Assembly (NCBI GenBank): GCA_903830745.1
Contig: CAIKVF010000020.1
Span: forward strand, 1-6,414
Length of the DNA: 6,414 nucleotides
Source: an uncultured Actinomycetes bacterium
GTDB lineage: Bacteria; Actinomycetota; Acidimicrobiia; Acidimicrobiales; RAAP-2
Direction of reading: 5' to 3'
Numbering within the stretch: position 1 is the first letter of the stretch; every line of letters starts with the position of its first letter. The translations under genes and the position numbers were made by a program. Below the pieces are notes generated by a model. The model was not told the DNA's origin, did no database searches, and saw only the letters and a list, made by a program, of their open reading frames with translations. Shown here piece after piece: positions 5,396-6,414 of this stretch.

Positions 5396-6414
5396 GTGCT
5401 TAAGAAAGTCCTCATCGCTAACCGCGGTGAAATTGCGGTTCGTGTAATCCGGACCTGTCGAGAGATGGGCATCGGAACCGTCGCCGTCTATTCCGAGCTT
5501 GACCGTAACGCACTGCACGTTCGTCTCGCCGATGAGGCCTACGCCCTTGGTGGATCTACTGCCGCTGAGAGCTACCTAAACACCGAAGCCATCCTTGACG
5601 TCATTAAAAAGTCTGGTGCTGACGCAGTTCACCCGGGTTATGGATTCTTCTCAGAAAACACCGACTTCGCTCGCGCCATTACTGAAATGGGAGTGACCTT
5701 CATTGGGCCACCACCAGAAGCAATCGAAGTTATGGGTGACAAAATTTCTTCTCGTATCGCTGCACAGAAGGCTGGTGTGTCTGGTGTTCCTGGTCGCAAC
5801 GAAACACTAAAGACTGCGAAGGAAGTTATTTCCTTCGGTAAAGAATTCGGATGGCCAGTCGCCATTAAGGCTGCCTACGGTGGTGGTGGACGCGGAATGA
5901 AAGTTGTTCACAATGCTGACGAAGCTGAAGCTGCGCTCGAGAGTGCAATGCGCGAAGCACTCAGTTACTTCGGTCGTTCAGAATGCTACGTCGAGCGCTA
6001 CCTCACATGGCCACGTCACATTGAGATGCAGGTGCTTGCTGACAAGCACGGCAACACACTCTGGCTCGGAGAGCGTGACTGCTCGGCACAGCGTCGTCAC
6101 CAAAAGCTCGTTGAAGAATCACCAGCGCCAAACTTCCCTGAAGAAGTTCGTCGCGCCATGGGTGAAGCTGCCGTAAAGGTTTCACAGGCCTGTGGTTACT
6201 ACAACGCTGGAACAGTGGAATTCCTCTTTCAAGATGGAGAGTTCTTCTTCCTTGAAATGAACACTCGCCTCCAGGTAGAGCACCCAGTAACAGAGCTTGT
6301 TACTGGACTTGACCTCGTTGAATGGCAGCTTCGTATTGCTGCTGGCGAAAAGTTAGAACTCACCCAAGACAGCATCGAGCGCAACGGTCACTCCATTGAA
6401 GTTCGTATCAACGC
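5396..6414 (+). CDS. accC: Biotin carboxylase subunit of acyl/acetyl-CoA carboxylase (3' end outside window)
   Basis: Biotin carboxylase uses ATP and bicarbonate to carboxylate biotin on a carrier domain, the first half-reaction of acetyl- and acyl-CoA carboxylases. The 339 visible codons are intact from a GTG start with GGAGGT upstream. The N-terminal domain opens with [16 protein letters not shown]. The ATP-grasp core has MGDK (Lys116), [12 protein letters not shown] (Lys158 and the glycine-rich lid), PRHIEMQV (His208), RRHQKLVEE (His235, Lys237), Glu275, and [11 protein letters not shown] with Glu287, Asn289, Arg291, Gln293 and Glu295. EVRIN gives Arg337. These match the catalytic and ligand residues of E. 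coli AccC in order. In actinobacteria the protein often continues into a C-terminal biotin carrier domain (AccA3/AccA type, about 590 aa). The window ends before that can be judged, so a pyruvate- or methylcrotonyl-CoA-type carboxylase subunit is not fully excluded. Confidence 0.93.
   Translation, partial: MLKKVLIANRGEIAVRVIRTCREMGIGTVAVYSELDRNALHVRLADEAYALGGSTAAESYLNTEAILDVIKKSGADAVHPGYGFFSENTDFARAITEMGVTFIGPPPEAIEVMGDKISSRIAAQKAGVSGVPGRNETLKTAKEVISFGKEFGWPVAIKAAYGGGGRGMKVVHNADEAEAALESAMREALSYFGRSECYVERYLTWPRHIEMQVLADKHGNTLWLGERDCSAQRRHQKLVEESPAPNFPEEVRRAMGEAAVKVSQACGYYNAGTVEFLFQDGEFFFLEMNTRLQVEHPVTELVTGLDLVEWQLRIAAGEKLELTQDSIERNGHSIEVRIN

Overview
The window reads as ordinary chromosome of an actinobacterium of roughly 50% GC. 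The signs are an actinobacterial-type SecA insertion between helicase motifs, a biotin ligase without a DNA-binding domain, a WbbL-like rhamnosyltransferase next to RmlD, and GTG starts on two genes. A low-to-mid-GC free-living lineage such as an Acidimicrobiia relative is my best guess, but the sequence alone does not fix the class. No mobile element, CRISPR array, tRNA or rRNA is visible.

Layout: positions 1-2583 (minus) hold secA, open at the left edge with 861 codons visible. Positions 2584-2834 are a 251-bp non-coding gap. It is as GC-rich as the genes around it or richer, and it can fold into a long rod closed by a 12-13 bp helix (about 2623-2807). I call this a candidate structured RNA transcribed in the secA direction. 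Three tightly packed minus-strand genes follow: a family-2 glycosyltransferase (2835-3674), rmlD (3674-4585) and birA (4582-5331), with overlaps of 1 and 4 nt. A 64-bp divergent gap (5332-5395) carries a near-perfect palindrome and what looks like a leaderless birA promoter. From 5396 to the right edge, on the plus strand, is the first 339 codons of a biotin carboxylase (AccC / AccA3 type).

How they work together: the divergent pair couples a biotin-dependent carboxylase subunit with the ligase that biotinylates the carrier domain of that enzyme class. RmlD makes dTDP-L-rhamnose and the glycosyltransferase probably uses it in cell-wall or surface glycan assembly. SecA is the motor for protein export. 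Mycobacterium tuberculosis has wbbL1, rmlD, birA and accA3 in the same chromosomal neighbourhood, spread over about 20 genes; here they are adjacent.

The most interesting object is the RNA-like element between the glycosyltransferase and secA. I do not recognise its family with confidence. Its size and closing-stem/bubble/terminal-stem shape recall 6S-type RNAs, but a secA leader element or a raiA-type RNA are equally open. The palindromes next to the secA ribosome-binding site and in the birA-accC gap are secondary leads.
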